8,358 nt of DNA from an uncultured bacterium (GCA_903872005.1 CAIQJD010000355.1:1-8358), one strand, 5' to 3'. Counted from the first letter of the stretch, positions 1 to 7,436 are shown. Numbers and translations are program-made. Notes: generated from the sequence alone by a model not told the origin.

Positions 1-781
1 ACACCTCTTGATATGTCCCGACCTGTTCTATGCGCCCGTCGCGCATGACCCCGATGCGGTCGCCCAGGGCGATGGCCTCGCTCTGATCGTGGGTCACGTA
101 GAGGCTGGTCACGCTGAAACGGTGCAGCAGGCGCTTGATTTCGGCGCGCAACTGCATGCGGAGTTTGGCGTCCAGGTGCGAGAGCGGCTCGTCAAACAGG
201 AAGGCGCGCGGCTCGCGGGCGATGCAACGGGCAATGGCGACGCGCTGCTGCTGCCCGCCGGAGAGCTTGGGCGGCTTGCGATCGAGCAAGGTCTGGAAAT
301 CCAGCCCCATCATTTCGGAGACGGCGCGCACCCGTGCCGGGATTTCGGCCTGCCGGCGATGTATCCAATAGAAGAAAGAGACGTTGTCGCGACTCTTCAG
401 GTGGGGATAGAGGGCATACGACTGAAAGACCATGCCGATGGCTCGCTCGCCCGGCGACAGCAAGGTCACGTCCTGCTCGTCGAAGAAGACGCGGCCGGCG
501 TCGTGGGGTTGCAGACCGGCGATGACGCGCAGCAGAGTGGTCTTGCCGCAGCCGGACGGGCCGACGATGGCGAGGGTTTCGCCGGCGCGGGCCTCCACAC
601 TGACGTGGCGCAGGGCCACACCGCCGGCGACATTTTGTGCCTGGCGCCGGCGCAACTCAGCGTAGTAGCGGCGATTTTCCGGCGCTAGGAGCATGCTTCC
701 AAAGATCGCGCCGGCCTCGGACGCCGGCGCGCCGACGCCGCTGAAGTCCACGCTGACGTCTTCGACCCGGATGCGCGTCAT
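1..781 (-). CDS. CUT1/MalK-like ABC transporter ATP-binding protein, 3' end beyond window
   Basis: This is the cytoplasmic ATPase of an ABC importer, and 260 residues are visible before the left edge. The nucleotide-binding domain is complete: Walker A GPSGCGKTT at residues 74-82, Q-loop Q120 in VFQSYALYPH, signature LSGGQQQR at 173-180, Walker B FLFDEP at 194-199, D-loop SHLDAK at 201-206 and switch histidine H231. The YALYPH and SHLDAKLR motifs place it with the MalK/UgpC/PotA group (sugar, glycerol-phosphate or polyamine import), not with the Dpp-type ATPases upstream. The C-terminal regulatory domain expected in this group would lie outside the window. The ATG at 781 is chosen because it is followed by the usual first beta strand (RIRVEDVSVDF). 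It sits 5 bases after the stop of the PLP-enzyme gene and has no clear Shine-Dalgarno sequence, so translation is probably coupled. Oddity: Walker A lies about 35-40 residues later than usual, owing to an extra segment at residues 15-53. Its substrate is unknown and no partner permease is visible. Confidence 0.9.
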   Translation of the reverse strand, partial: MTRIRVEDVSVDFSGVGAPASEAGAIFGSMLLAPENRRYYAELRRRQAQNVAGGVALRHVSVEARAGETLAIVGPSGCGKTTLLRVIAGLQPHDAGRVFFDEQDVTLLSPGERAIGMVFQSYALYPHLKSRDNVSFFYWIHRRQAEIPARVRAVSEMMGLDFQTLLDRKPPKLSGGQQQRVAIARCIAREPRAFLFDEPLSHLDAKLRMQLRAEIKRLLHRFSVTSLYVTHDQSEAIALGDRIGVMRDGRIEQVGTYQEV

Positions 782-786
782 AGTCG

Positions 787-1941
787 TTAGCGGCGCTCTA
801 ACGCCGCCCGCATCTTCTCCAACCCTTCCACCAATGTGGCGCGTGGGCAACCGAAGTTCAGGCGCACGAAGCCTTCGCCGCCGCGCCCGAAGGTGGGGCC
901 GTCGTTCAGGGCCACTTTGGCCTCGCGCAAGAAGAACTGGAAGGGATTGTCGGGGATGCCGGCCTGCCGGCAATCCAGCCAGGCCAGGAAGGTGCCTTCC
1001 ATGGGACTCATGGCAATGCCGGGCAGATAGCGGGCCACGTAGTCGGCGAGGAAGTCGCGGTTGGCTTCCAGGTAGGCGAGCATCTGCTCCAGCCATTCCT
1101 GGCCCTCTTGATAGGCCGCCAGGGCAGCCGTGTAGCCCATGATGTTGGGGCCGCCGACCAGGTGCTTGCGCGCCGCCTCGTAGTCCTTGCGTAACTCCGG
1201 ATCCTGGATGATCGCGAGGGAGCATTCCAGGCCGGCGATATTGTAGGTCTTGCTGGGGGCGATCAACGTCATCGTGCGGGCGGCCACATCGGGGTCCAGG
1301 CTGGCGATGGGGATGTGACGCGAGCCGGAGAAGATCAGGTCGCAATGGATTTCGTCGGAACAAATGAACATGTTCCGTTGCAGGCAGATTTCGGCCATCT
1401 GCTCCAGTTCGGCGCGGGTGAAGACGCGCCCGACCGGGTTGTGCGGATTGCACAGCAGAAACATGCGCGTGCTGGGCTGGATGGCGTCTCCGAACGCGTC
1501 CATGTCTATGGTATAGCGCCCGTCGGCGGCGCGCGTCAGCTCCGCGTCGTCGCGGCGCAGGCCGGCATTGCCCGGCGCGCTCAGGAAGGGCATGTAGACC
1601 GGCGGCTGAATCAGGACGCCTTCGCCGGGCGCGCCCACGGCCTCAATTGCCAGGTTGAAGCCGACGACGACGCCGGGCAAGAAAATGATGTCTTCGGGCT
1701 GTACGGTCCAGGCGTAGAGCTGCTTGAGGCGCGCGACGATGACGTCGCGCAAGGCCGGCGGCTCCATGCCATAGCCAAAGATGCCGTGTTCGACTCGCTG
1801 GCGCAGGGCGCGCAGCACCGGCTCTGGTGAGATGAAGTCGGTATCCGCGACCCAGAGGGGTAAGACGTCCTCGCCATAGTAGTGCCACTTGCCGCTGTCG
1901 GATTGGGTGCGGTCTATCACCGCGTCGAAATTGTAGCGCAT
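787..1941 (-). CDS. MalY/PatB-family PLP-dependent C-S lyase or aminotransferase
   Basis: This is a 384-residue fold-type I PLP enzyme, about the normal length for the MalY/PatB (cystathionine beta-lyase-like) family. The N-terminus has the family pattern, with LPLWVADTDF at 27-36 and the FGYG turn at 55-58. CNPHNPVG at 164-171 contributes the cofactor-contacting asparagine, SDEIH at 195-199 provides the aspartate (D196) that pairs with the pyridine nitrogen, and APSKTYNIAG at 228-237 contains the predicted Schiff-base lysine K231. R360 in FVRLNF is the expected substrate-carboxylate arginine. All key residues are present, so it should be active. Known members beta-eliminate cystathionine or cysteine S-conjugates to a thiol, pyruvate and ammonia, and some act as aminotransferases. 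Sequence alone does not decide between these. The ATG at 1941 is preceded by GGGAG with a 6-base spacer. The gene follows the MttB-like gene by 18 bases and precedes the ABC ATPase by 5, so it is very likely in the same transcript. Acting on the product of the MttB-like protein is inference. Confidence 0.9.
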   Translation of the reverse strand: MRYNFDAVIDRTQSDSGKWHYYGEDVLPLWVADTDFISPEPVLRALRQRVEHGIFGYGMEPPALRDVIVARLKQLYAWTVQPEDIIFLPGVVVGFNLAIEAVGAPGEGVLIQPPVYMPFLSAPGNAGLRRDDAELTRAADGRYTIDMDAFGDAIQPSTRMFLLCNPHNPVGRVFTRAELEQMAEICLQRNMFICSDEIHCDLIFSGSRHIPIASLDPDVAARTMTLIAPSKTYNIAGLECSLAIIQDPELRKDYEAARKHLVGGPNIMGYTAALAAYQEGQEWLEQMLAYLEANRDFLADYVARYLPGIAMSPMEGTFLAWLDCRQAGIPDNPFQFFLREAKVALNDGPTFGRGGEGFVRLNFGCPRATLVEGLEKMRAALERR

Positions 1942-1947
1942 AGGTTG

Positions 1948-1952
1948 CTCCC
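1948..1952 (-). promoter_or_regulatory. Ribosome binding site of the PLP-enzyme gene
   Basis: GGGAG on the minus strand lies 6 bases before the ATG at 1941, inside the 18-base gap after the MttB-like stop codon. It supports this start and independent re-initiation within a shared transcript. Confidence 0.6.
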
Positions 1953-1959
1953 GATGGGT

Positions 1960-3420
1960 TTAGCGTCCGCGCGCTTCGGCGCGCTGGACGATGTGGCGCA
2001 GCCGGCCGGCTACGTCGGCCGGCAATGGCTCGACCTGATGCTCGGCCAGGATGCGGGTGACTTTTTCGGCGGCGCGCTCGGCCAGGGTCTTGCCGCCGCG
2101 CGCTTCCCAGACCTCGAACGTGCTGCGATCCAGCAAGTTGGGATAGAAGCGCTCTTTGTAGTGGCGCGTGGTGTGCGGATGATCCAGGAATTGCCCGTCC
2201 GGGCCGATCTCATGGATGACGTCCAGGGCCAGGGTCTCGTCGCTGATCTCGACCGGCGCGGCGTAGTGGCGAATCCAGCTCAGCAGATCGTCGCACAGGG
2301 CGAGCTGGGCCAGGGAAAAGGTCAGGCCGGCTTCCAGGTAGACCACGTCGTGGATGATGTTGCCGCCGCCCAGGGTATTGGTCAGCAGCGACATGGCGGC
2401 CTCGGCGGCGGCTTGCTGATCCACGCACTTGGAGTCGGACGCGCCGGCCAGGCTGAACATCGGCAGGTCATAGTAGTGCCCCAGCGCTTGCGTGTAGACG
2501 CTCTCCAGGGGATCGCAATAGTGTCCGACCATGGTATGCATGTCCATGATCGAGCCGCTCCAGCCGGGCAGGATGTAGGGCGCGCCTTCACGCTGCAATT
2601 GGGATAGCACCAGGCCGACCAGGACGCCGGCGTTCACCAGCGCCATTTCGCCGGCGACCGTGACCGGGCCGGTCACGCCGCCGAGGACGACGGGGATATA
2701 GGTGGTTGGCAGGCCGCGCTCGGCCAGGAAGAGGAGCTTGTCCATGGCTTCGGCGTTGTGGCGCAGGCCGGTGGTGACGTTGATGTAGCAGGCGATGAGG
2801 GGGTTGCGGCGCAGGGCATCGGCCCCGCCGGCCACTGCTTCAGCCATCTCGACGGCATCGGTGCAGCCGGGCATGTCGTAGGTCACGAAGACTATCGGCT
2901 TGGCCGAGTAGGTGAGCATGGCTTCCATCTGATGCCGGTCGCAGACGGCCGTATTTACATCGGTAGGCAAGACCATGGACATCACGAAGTCAATGTTGGG
3001 CAGGGCGTCGCACAGAGTGACGCCGTCGCGCACGTCTTGTAGCGTCGGCTTGCGGCGCGCCCCGTCGCGGTGGTCAATGATGTTGAGGGTATCCGAGCCG
3101 GGGCCGTAGAAGCAGCGGTGGCCTTCGACCGGCATGACGCGCCGGCCGTGGCGGTCGCATAGGACGATGCGCCTGGGCGCGGTGGTGAAGGCGCGCTCGA
3201 CCATGCCGTTGGGGAAGCGCGCCAGATTGCCTTCCGCGATGTCGGCGCCGCCCTTGCGCGCCAGGTCAATGGCGGCCTGGCTGTGCAGACGCACGCCGGT
3301 GCGCTCCAGGATTTCCAGGGATGCCGAGTGGAGCTGCCGGCACTGGCCGGCGCTGAGAGTCGAGAAGAAGACGCCTTGCAGCGCTCGCTGGTTGACGGTG
3401 ATGGGAGGTTGGGAAGACAT
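1960..3420 (-). CDS. MttB-superfamily (trimethylamine methyltransferase family) protein, non-pyrrolysine type
   Basis: This is a 486-residue cytoplasmic protein that I recognise as a member of the MttB superfamily from its overall pattern: an N-terminal HSASLEILERTGV segment (31-43), VTGPVTVAGEMALVNA (249-264), the SDSKCVDQQAAAE segment (328-340) and GGGNIIHDVVYLEAGLTFS (351-369). Characterised members move a methyl group from trimethylamine or from quaternary amines such as glycine betaine, proline betaine or carnitine to a corrinoid protein. The archaeal trimethylamine enzyme uses pyrrolysine encoded by an in-frame TAG. Here one uninterrupted frame ending in TAA gives nearly the full family length (about 490-500), so this is the non-pyrrolysine branch, and its substrate is likely a quaternary or N-methylated compound rather than trimethylamine. 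The frame extends to a GTG at 3441, but the ATG at 3420 is preferred because GGAGGAG lies 10 bases upstream. No corrinoid protein or corrinoid reductive activator is visible. The gene lies 18 bases before the PLP-enzyme gene and follows a terminator-like hairpin after the transporter genes. The family call is firm and the substrate is unknown. Confidence 0.88.
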   Translation of the reverse strand: MSSQPPITVNQRALQGVFFSTLSAGQCRQLHSASLEILERTGVRLHSQAAIDLARKGGADIAEGNLARFPNGMVERAFTTAPRRIVLCDRHGRRVMPVEGHRCFYGPGSDTLNIIDHRDGARRKPTLQDVRDGVTLCDALPNIDFVMSMVLPTDVNTAVCDRHQMEAMLTYSAKPIVFVTYDMPGCTDAVEMAEAVAGGADALRRNPLIACYINVTTGLRHNAEAMDKLLFLAERGLPTTYIPVVLGGVTGPVTVAGEMALVNAGVLVGLVLSQLQREGAPYILPGWSGSIMDMHTMVGHYCDPLESVYTQALGHYYDLPMFSLAGASDSKCVDQQAAAEAAMSLLTNTLGGGNIIHDVVYLEAGLTFSLAQLALCDDLLSWIRHYAAPVEISDETLALDVIHEIGPDGQFLDHPHTTRHYKERFYPNLLDRSTFEVWEARGGKTLAERAAEKVTRILAEHQVEPLPADVAGRLRHIVQRAEARGR

Positions 3421-3430
3421 GGGGCTGAAG

Positions 3431-3437
3431 CTCCTCC
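3431..3437 (-). promoter_or_regulatory. Strong ribosome binding site of the MttB-like gene
   Basis: GGAGGAG on the minus strand lies 10 bases before the ATG at 3420. It lies between the upstream in-frame GTG at 3441 and this ATG, so it decides the start in favour of 3420. Confidence 0.7.
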
Positions 3438-3450
3438 GCACGGCTGAGTG

Positions 3451-3491
3451 AAAAAGGGCGACGAGGGTTTTCGCACGCGAAAACCCTCGTC
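3451..3491 (-). terminator. Intrinsic terminator-like hairpin after the transporter genes
   Basis: The arms at 3460-3473 and 3478-3491 are perfect complements (14-base stem) around a 4-base loop. Read on the minus strand, the stem is followed by four bases (GCCC) and then five T's (3451-3455). It begins 11 bases after the stop codon of the fused ATPase gene (3503) and ends 30 bases before the start of the MttB-like gene. The plus-strand 3' side has no T-run, so the signal is directional. The T-run is short and set off by four bases, so termination may be partial, letting some transcripts continue into the enzyme genes. Confidence 0.7.
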
Positions 3492-3502
3492 TGAGGCGAA
3501 GA

Positions 3503-5572
3503 TCAAACGGCGGGCCGGGGCGATGCGCCGACCCGGGCCGGGAAGTGGCATGCCGTCATGTGTTCCGGGTTGGTGACGGAGCGCAGCGCAGGCGCTTCCT
3601 GGGCGCAGCGCGCTTCGGCGTAGCGGCAGCGCGGGTGGAAGGGGCAGCCGGCCGGCGGGTGGCGCGGGCTGGGGATTTCGCCCTGCAGGATGATGCGCTT
3701 GCGCGACTCGCGCAGGTGCGGATCGGGCACGGCGATGGCTGACATCAGGGCCTCGGTGTAGGGGTGCTGCGTATGCTCGAAGATGTCATCCGTTGGGGCC
3801 AGCTCGACGATTTTGCCCAGGTACATGACCGCGACGCGGTCAGCGATGAAGCTGATGACGTTCAGGTTATGCGTGATGATGATGTACGTAAGGTTGAGGC
3901 GGTCGCGCAGGTCTTTGAGCAGGTTCAATACTCCGGCGGCCACGGAGACATCCAGGCCGGAGGTTGGCTCGTCGGCGACCAGGAGGTCCGGGTTCAGCGC
4001 CAGGGCGCGGGCGATGCCGACGCGCCGCGCCTGGCCGCCAGAGAGTTGGTGCGGGTATTTGTCGGCCTGCTCGGCCGCCAGGCCGACGGTTGCCAGTAGC
4101 TCGACCACTTTCGCTTGGGGATCGCTCACCGGCTCCCGGTGGATGTGGAACGGCTCCAGCAAAATGGACGATGCCTTCATGCGTGGGCTGAGGCTGGACG
4201 TCGGGTCCTGGAAGATCATTTGCATGCGCGCCCGCATGGGGCGAATCTTGGATTGGGCCAGGCGGGTAATGTCAATGCCATCCACCACGACGTCGCCGCT
4301 GGTGGGGCGCTCCAGGCGCAAGATGACGCGGCCCAGCGTCGTCTTGCCGGAGCCTGATTCGCCGACCAGGGCCAGGGTCTCGCCGCCCTTCACGGTGATG
4401 GTGACGCCATCCACGGCCTGCACGCGGCCCATCTTGCGTCGGATGAGCTGATCCACGATGCCGGGGCGATCATAGAAGTACATGCACAGGTCGCGCGTTT
4501 GGACGACCTTCTGCATCGGCAAGCCGGCGAGGCGCTCCGCGTACTCGGGGTTCTGGGCCGGCGCCGGCGCGTCGGTCGGCGGCTGCGCCGGCGCATCGGG
4601 TTGATAGATGGAATCGAGGCTGTGACACAAGATGCGCTGCTCGCCGGCCTGCAAGACCTTCGGCTCGACGCTGAAGCATCGCTCGGTGGCGAAGGCGCAG
4701 CGCGGCGCGAATTTGCAGCCGGCGGGCAGCTCGCGCAGGCTGGGCACCCGGCCGGGAATCGTAGTCAGACGCGCTACCCGGTGGCCGCGCGAGGGATGCG
4801 AGCGCAGCAGGGCGCGGGTGTAGGGGTGCTTGGGGCTGTCGAAGACGCTGAAGACGTCGCCGGCTTCCACCACGTTGCCGGCATACATCACCACCACCTG
4901 GTCGCATAACTGGGCCACCACGCCCAGGTCATGGGTGATGTACAGGATGGACGTGCCTAGCTCGTCGCGCAGGCCGCGGATCAGGTCCACGATCTGCGCT
5001 TCCAGGGTGACATCCAGGGCCGAGGTCGGCTCGTCGGCGATGAGCAGCGCCGGGTTGGACATCAGGGCGCTGGCGATCATGATGCGCTGGCGCATGCCGC
5101 CGGAGAACTGGTGCGGGTATTCTTTGATGCGCCGTTCCGCATCGGGGATGCCGACGCGTTCCAGCATTTGCAGGGCGCGCTGGCGCAGTTGCGCGTCGTT
5201 GCTCTGCGGATTGTGCGCCTTGAGCGCATCGAGCATCTGCGTCTCTACGCTGAAGACCGGGTTGAGGCTGGTCATGGGATCCTGGAAGATCATGGAAATC
5301 TGCGTGCCGCGCAGATCGCGCATTTGGTCTTCGCTCAACTGGCGCAGGTCCTGGCCTTTGAAGAGGAGCTGGCCGGCGCTGATCTCGCCGTTGGGCGGCA
5401 GGAGGCGCAGCAGCGCCGTGGCGACGGTGCTCTTGCCGCAGCCGGATTCGCCCACGATGCCGACGATCTGCCGCTCGCCGACGGTGAAATCTACGTCGCG
5501 GATGGCGGTGAGGACGCCATCGCGGGTGTGGTATTTGATTCCGAGGCCCTTGACATCCAGTACTGCGGTCAT
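3503..5572 (-). CDS. Fused DppD-DppF-type ABC transporter ATPase (two ATP-binding domains in one protein)
   Basis: This 689-residue protein supplies both ATPases of the peptide/opine/nickel-type importer encoded upstream. Domain 1: Walker A GESGCGKST 41-49, Q97, signature FSGGMRQR 156-163, Walker B LLIADEP 176-182, H214. Domain 2: Walker A GESGSGKTT 404-412, Q455, signature LSGGQARR 510-517, Walker B LLVADEP 530-536, H568. Both look catalytically complete. Each is followed by the Opp/Dpp C-terminal domain with four spaced cysteines (C286, C292, C299, C316 and C643, C649, C656, C675), a pattern known to hold an iron-sulfur cluster in some Dpp/Opp ATPases. A Pro/Ala-rich linker at about 324-341 joins the halves. 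DppD and DppF are usually separate proteins, and fusions such as GsiA and YejF are known. The open frame extends upstream to 5878, but that part overlaps the permease gene out of frame. The ATG at 5572 overlaps the permease stop as TGATG, has GAGGAGGG 4 bases upstream, and starts directly before the first ABC beta strand. Confidence 0.93.
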   Translation of the reverse strand: MTAVLDVKGLGIKYHTRDGVLTAIRDVDFTVGERQIVGIVGESGCGKSTVATALLRLLPPNGEISAGQLLFKGQDLRQLSEDQMRDLRGTQISMIFQDPMTSLNPVFSVETQMLDALKAHNPQSNDAQLRQRALQMLERVGIPDAERRIKEYPHQFSGGMRQRIMIASALMSNPALLIADEPTSALDVTLEAQIVDLIRGLRDELGTSILYITHDLGVVAQLCDQVVVMYAGNVVEAGDVFSVFDSPKHPYTRALLRSHPSRGHRVARLTTIPGRVPSLRELPAGCKFAPRCAFATERCFSVEPKVLQAGEQRILCHSLDSIYQPDAPAQPPTDAPAPAQNPEYAERLAGLPMQKVVQTRDLCMYFYDRPGIVDQLIRRKMGRVQAVDGVTITVKGGETLALVGESGSGKTTLGRVILRLERPTSGDVVVDGIDITRLAQSKIRPMRARMQMIFQDPTSSLSPRMKASSILLEPFHIHREPVSDPQAKVVELLATVGLAAEQADKYPHQLSGGQARRVGIARALALNPDLLVADEPTSGLDVSVAAGVLNLLKDLRDRLNLTYIIITHNLNVISFIADRVAVMYLGKIVELAPTDDIFEHTQHPYTEALMSAIAVPDPHLRESRKRIILQGEIPSPRHPPAGCPFHPRCRYAEARCAQEAPALRSVTNPEHMTACHFPARVGASPRPAV

Positions 5573-6462
5573 CACGCCCTCCTCGTGCCGATGAGCCGAG
5601 GATCGAGCACATCGCGCAGCGCTTCGCCGAACAGGGTGAATCCCAGGGTGACGACGATCAGGGTGATGCCGGCCCAGGTGATCGGCCAGGGCGACTCGAA
5701 GATGTTCTCGAAGCCGTTCGCCAGGATGACGCCCCAGGAGGGGGTTGGCGGGCGCACGCCCAGGCCGAGGAAGGAGAGGCCGGCTTCCACGGTGATGACC
5801 ACCGGCAGATCCATGGCGGCCAGAATCAGGAGCGGCGCCAGGATGTTGGGCAGGATGTGTCGCAGCAAGACGCGCCAACTGGATGCGCCCAGAGATTGCT
5901 CGGCCTGGACATAGACGTTCTGGCGCACCGAAAGGACCTGGGCGCGGGCCACACGGGCATAGCCGGGGATCCAGGCGAAACCGATCACCAGGACTTCATT
6001 GGTCAGCGATTGGCCCAACAGGGCCAGGATGGCCAGGGCCAGGACGATGGCGGGGAAGGCTTTGATCGAGTCCATGAGGACGACGATGGCGTCGTCTACG
6101 ATGCCGCCCAGGTAGCCGGCCAGAAGGCCCAACAGGATGCCGCCGGTAAGGGCGATGCCGACGGCCGGCAAGGCGACGGCCACGGCGATGCGCGAGCCGA
6201 AGACGATGCGGGCGAAGAGATCGCGTCCCAGGTGATCGGTGCCCAGCAAGTAGTCGCGCGACGGGCCTTCCAGCATGCGGGAGATGTTCTGTTTCTCATA
6301 GCCGATTGGCGCAACCAGGGGCGCGAAGACGACCATGATGACGAAGCCCAGGATGACCAGGAAGCCCAGAATGCCCAGGGGCCGGCGCAACACTTCGCCC
6401 AGCACCGGGATGCGGTTGAGAAACCTCTGGAGCCAGTTGGTGCGTTTGACGGCAAATTCCAT
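5572..6462 (-). CDS. DppC/OppC-type ABC transporter permease
   Basis: This is a 296-residue inner-membrane permease subunit that would pair with the DppB-type permease to form the substrate channel. After a basic N-terminus there is a first membrane segment at about 29-52, then the DppC-typical loop LLGTDHLGRDLFAR at 72-85. Further hydrophobic segments lie near 90-118, 125-150, 205-232 and 262-283. The EAA-type loop that docks on the ATPase is at about 184-206 (YVQAEQSLGASSWRVLLRHILPN). The FLGLGVRPPTPSWG stretch (231-244) and the C-terminal LRDVLDPR (282-289) are family hallmarks, and the length is normal. The ATG at 6462 has only a weak GAGG about 10 bases upstream. The gene follows the DppB-type gene by 20 bases, and its stop shares one base with the start of the ATPase gene, so the three are surely one operon. 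Confidence 0.95.
   Translation of the reverse strand: MEFAVKRTNWLQRFLNRIPVLGEVLRRPLGILGFLVILGFVIMVVFAPLVAPIGYEKQNISRMLEGPSRDYLLGTDHLGRDLFARIVFGSRIAVAVALPAVGIALTGGILLGLLAGYLGGIVDDAIVVLMDSIKAFPAIVLALAILALLGQSLTNEVLVIGFAWIPGYARVARAQVLSVRQNVYVQAEQSLGASSWRVLLRHILPNILAPLLILAAMDLPVVITVEAGLSFLGLGVRPPTPSWGVILANGFENIFESPWPITWAGITLIVVTLGFTLFGEALRDVLDPRLIGTRRA
5577..5584 (-). promoter_or_regulatory. Ribosome binding site of the fused ATPase gene
   Basis: GAGGAGGG on the minus strand lies 4 bases before the ATG at 5572, inside the end of the DppC-type gene. With the TGATG stop/start overlap it fixes the ATPase start and points to translational coupling. Confidence 0.65.
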
Positions 6463-6482
6463 GTAATGTGTGCCTCGCAGGA

Positions 6483-7436
6483 TCAGCCTTGCGCCCGACC
6501 CAACTGGATGCGCGGATCCAGATAGGTGTAGGCAATGTCGGCCAACAGGTTTGCCAGGATGAAGAGGATGGCGATGGTCACGACGCCGGCGCGCACGATC
6601 GGATAGTTCCGGGTGGCGATGCCGTTATAGATGAAAGTGCCCATGCCGGGCCGGCTGAAGATGATTTCCACAAAGACGGCGCCGCCCATCAGGTTGCCGA
6701 TGCCGACGCCCAGCACGGCGACGGTCGGGATCAGGGCGTTCTTGAGCGCGTACTTGTAGCGCACGAGTTGCTCGCGCAGGCCGGCGGCGCGCGCGGCGCG
6801 GATGTACGGCTCGTTGAGGATTTCGAGCAGGCTGGCCCGCACCAGTCGCGCCAGATAGCCGATCCAGGTGATCGCCAGGGCGACGGCCGGGAGGACGAGG
6901 TGTTTCACATAATCCGCGAAATTGGCCGTGTCGCCGACGCCCATGGCCGGCATCACGTGCAATTTCACGGCGAAAATCAGGAGCAAGAAGAGTCCGCCGA
7001 CATAGGACGGAATGGTGATGAAAGAAATGGAAATGATCGCCAGGATATTGTCGAGCAGCGAGTCGGGGTGCGTGGCCGAATAGACGCCGAGGGGGATGCC
7101 GAGGAGCACTGCCAGGCTCAGAGAGGCCCAGGCCAGCACCAACGTGTGCGGCAGGTTCGCCAGGACGAGGCGCTCGATCGGTTGGCCGGTGAAGATATCT
7201 ACCCCGAATGTGCCGTGTAGGACGTTCCAGACAAAGCGCGCCACCTGGACGTAGACCGGTTTGTCGAGGTCCATGCGCTGGCGAATGGAGGCGATGAGTT
7301 CGGGCGTGGCGCGATTGCCCAGGAGGGTGGTAGCCGCATCGCCAGGCACGATGTGGACGAGCACGGAGAGAAAAATCAGCACGACCAGGAGGACGAGCAG
7401 GGTCATCAGCACACGCTTCAAGATGTAGTTGAGCAC
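6483..7436 (-). CDS. DppB/OppB-type ABC transporter permease
   Basis: This is a 317-residue inner-membrane permease subunit. It begins with the family-typical N-terminus MLNYILKRVL and a first membrane segment at about 9-29. The periplasmic part that follows includes VPGDAA (30-35). Further hydrophobic segments lie near 96-119, 131-156, 178-198, 238-262 and 282-303. The ATPase-docking EAA loop is YIRAARAAGLREQLVRYKYA (211-230), followed by LKNALIP, and FSRPGMG (260-266) and YLDPR (304-308) are also typical. The start is taken as the GTG at 7436, because GAGGAG lies 4 bases upstream and the protein then matches the usual DppB N-terminus and length. The frame stays open to 7547, but that 37-residue extension has no family resemblance and covers a hairpin. 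An ATG at 7406 would remove part of the first membrane segment's lead-in. The gene is followed by the DppC-type permease after 20 bases. Confidence 0.93.
   Translation of the reverse strand: MLNYILKRVLMTLLVLLVVLIFLSVLVHIVPGDAATTLLGNRATPELIASIRQRMDLDKPVYVQVARFVWNVLHGTFGVDIFTGQPIERLVLANLPHTLVLAWASLSLAVLLGIPLGVYSATHPDSLLDNILAIISISFITIPSYVGGLFLLLIFAVKLHVMPAMGVGDTANFADYVKHLVLPAVALAITWIGYLARLVRASLLEILNEPYIRAARAAGLREQLVRYKYALKNALIPTVAVLGVGIGNLMGGAVFVEIIFSRPGMGTFIYNGIATRNYPIVRAGVVTIAILFILANLLADIAYTYLDPRIQLGRAQG

Noticed and set aside
8..688. Long plus-strand open frame of 226 residues
   Set aside because: It lies exactly opposite the ABC ATPase, whose Walker and signature motifs are complete on the minus strand. 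The plus-strand translation has no recognisable domain, as is usual for GC-rich antisense frames.
1875..2480. Repeated word CATAGTAGTGCC near 1875 and 2470
   Set aside because: A single 12-base match within 8 kb is expected by chance, and both copies lie inside coding sequence with unrelated residues around them.
1882..2607. Plus-strand open frame of 241 residues
   Set aside because: It is antisense to the well-supported MttB-like gene and the start of the PLP-enzyme gene. It shows a Gly/Ala/Gln/Asp/His-rich composition typical of a shadow frame.
5573..5878. N-terminal extension of the fused ATPase frame up to 5878
   Set aside because: It overlaps the DppC-type permease gene in another frame and has no ABC similarity. 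The start at 5572 has a strong ribosome binding site and a TGATG overlap.
6017..6055. Short reiterated CCAGG/GGCCAGG words
   Set aside because: They encode the alternating Leu/Ala residues of a membrane segment in the DppC-type permease, so codon bias explains them.
6468..7220. Plus-strand open frame of 250 residues, rich in Asp, Gly, Gln and His
   Set aside because: It is the reverse complement of the hydrophobic DppB-type permease. Its polar composition is the expected mirror of membrane-segment codons.
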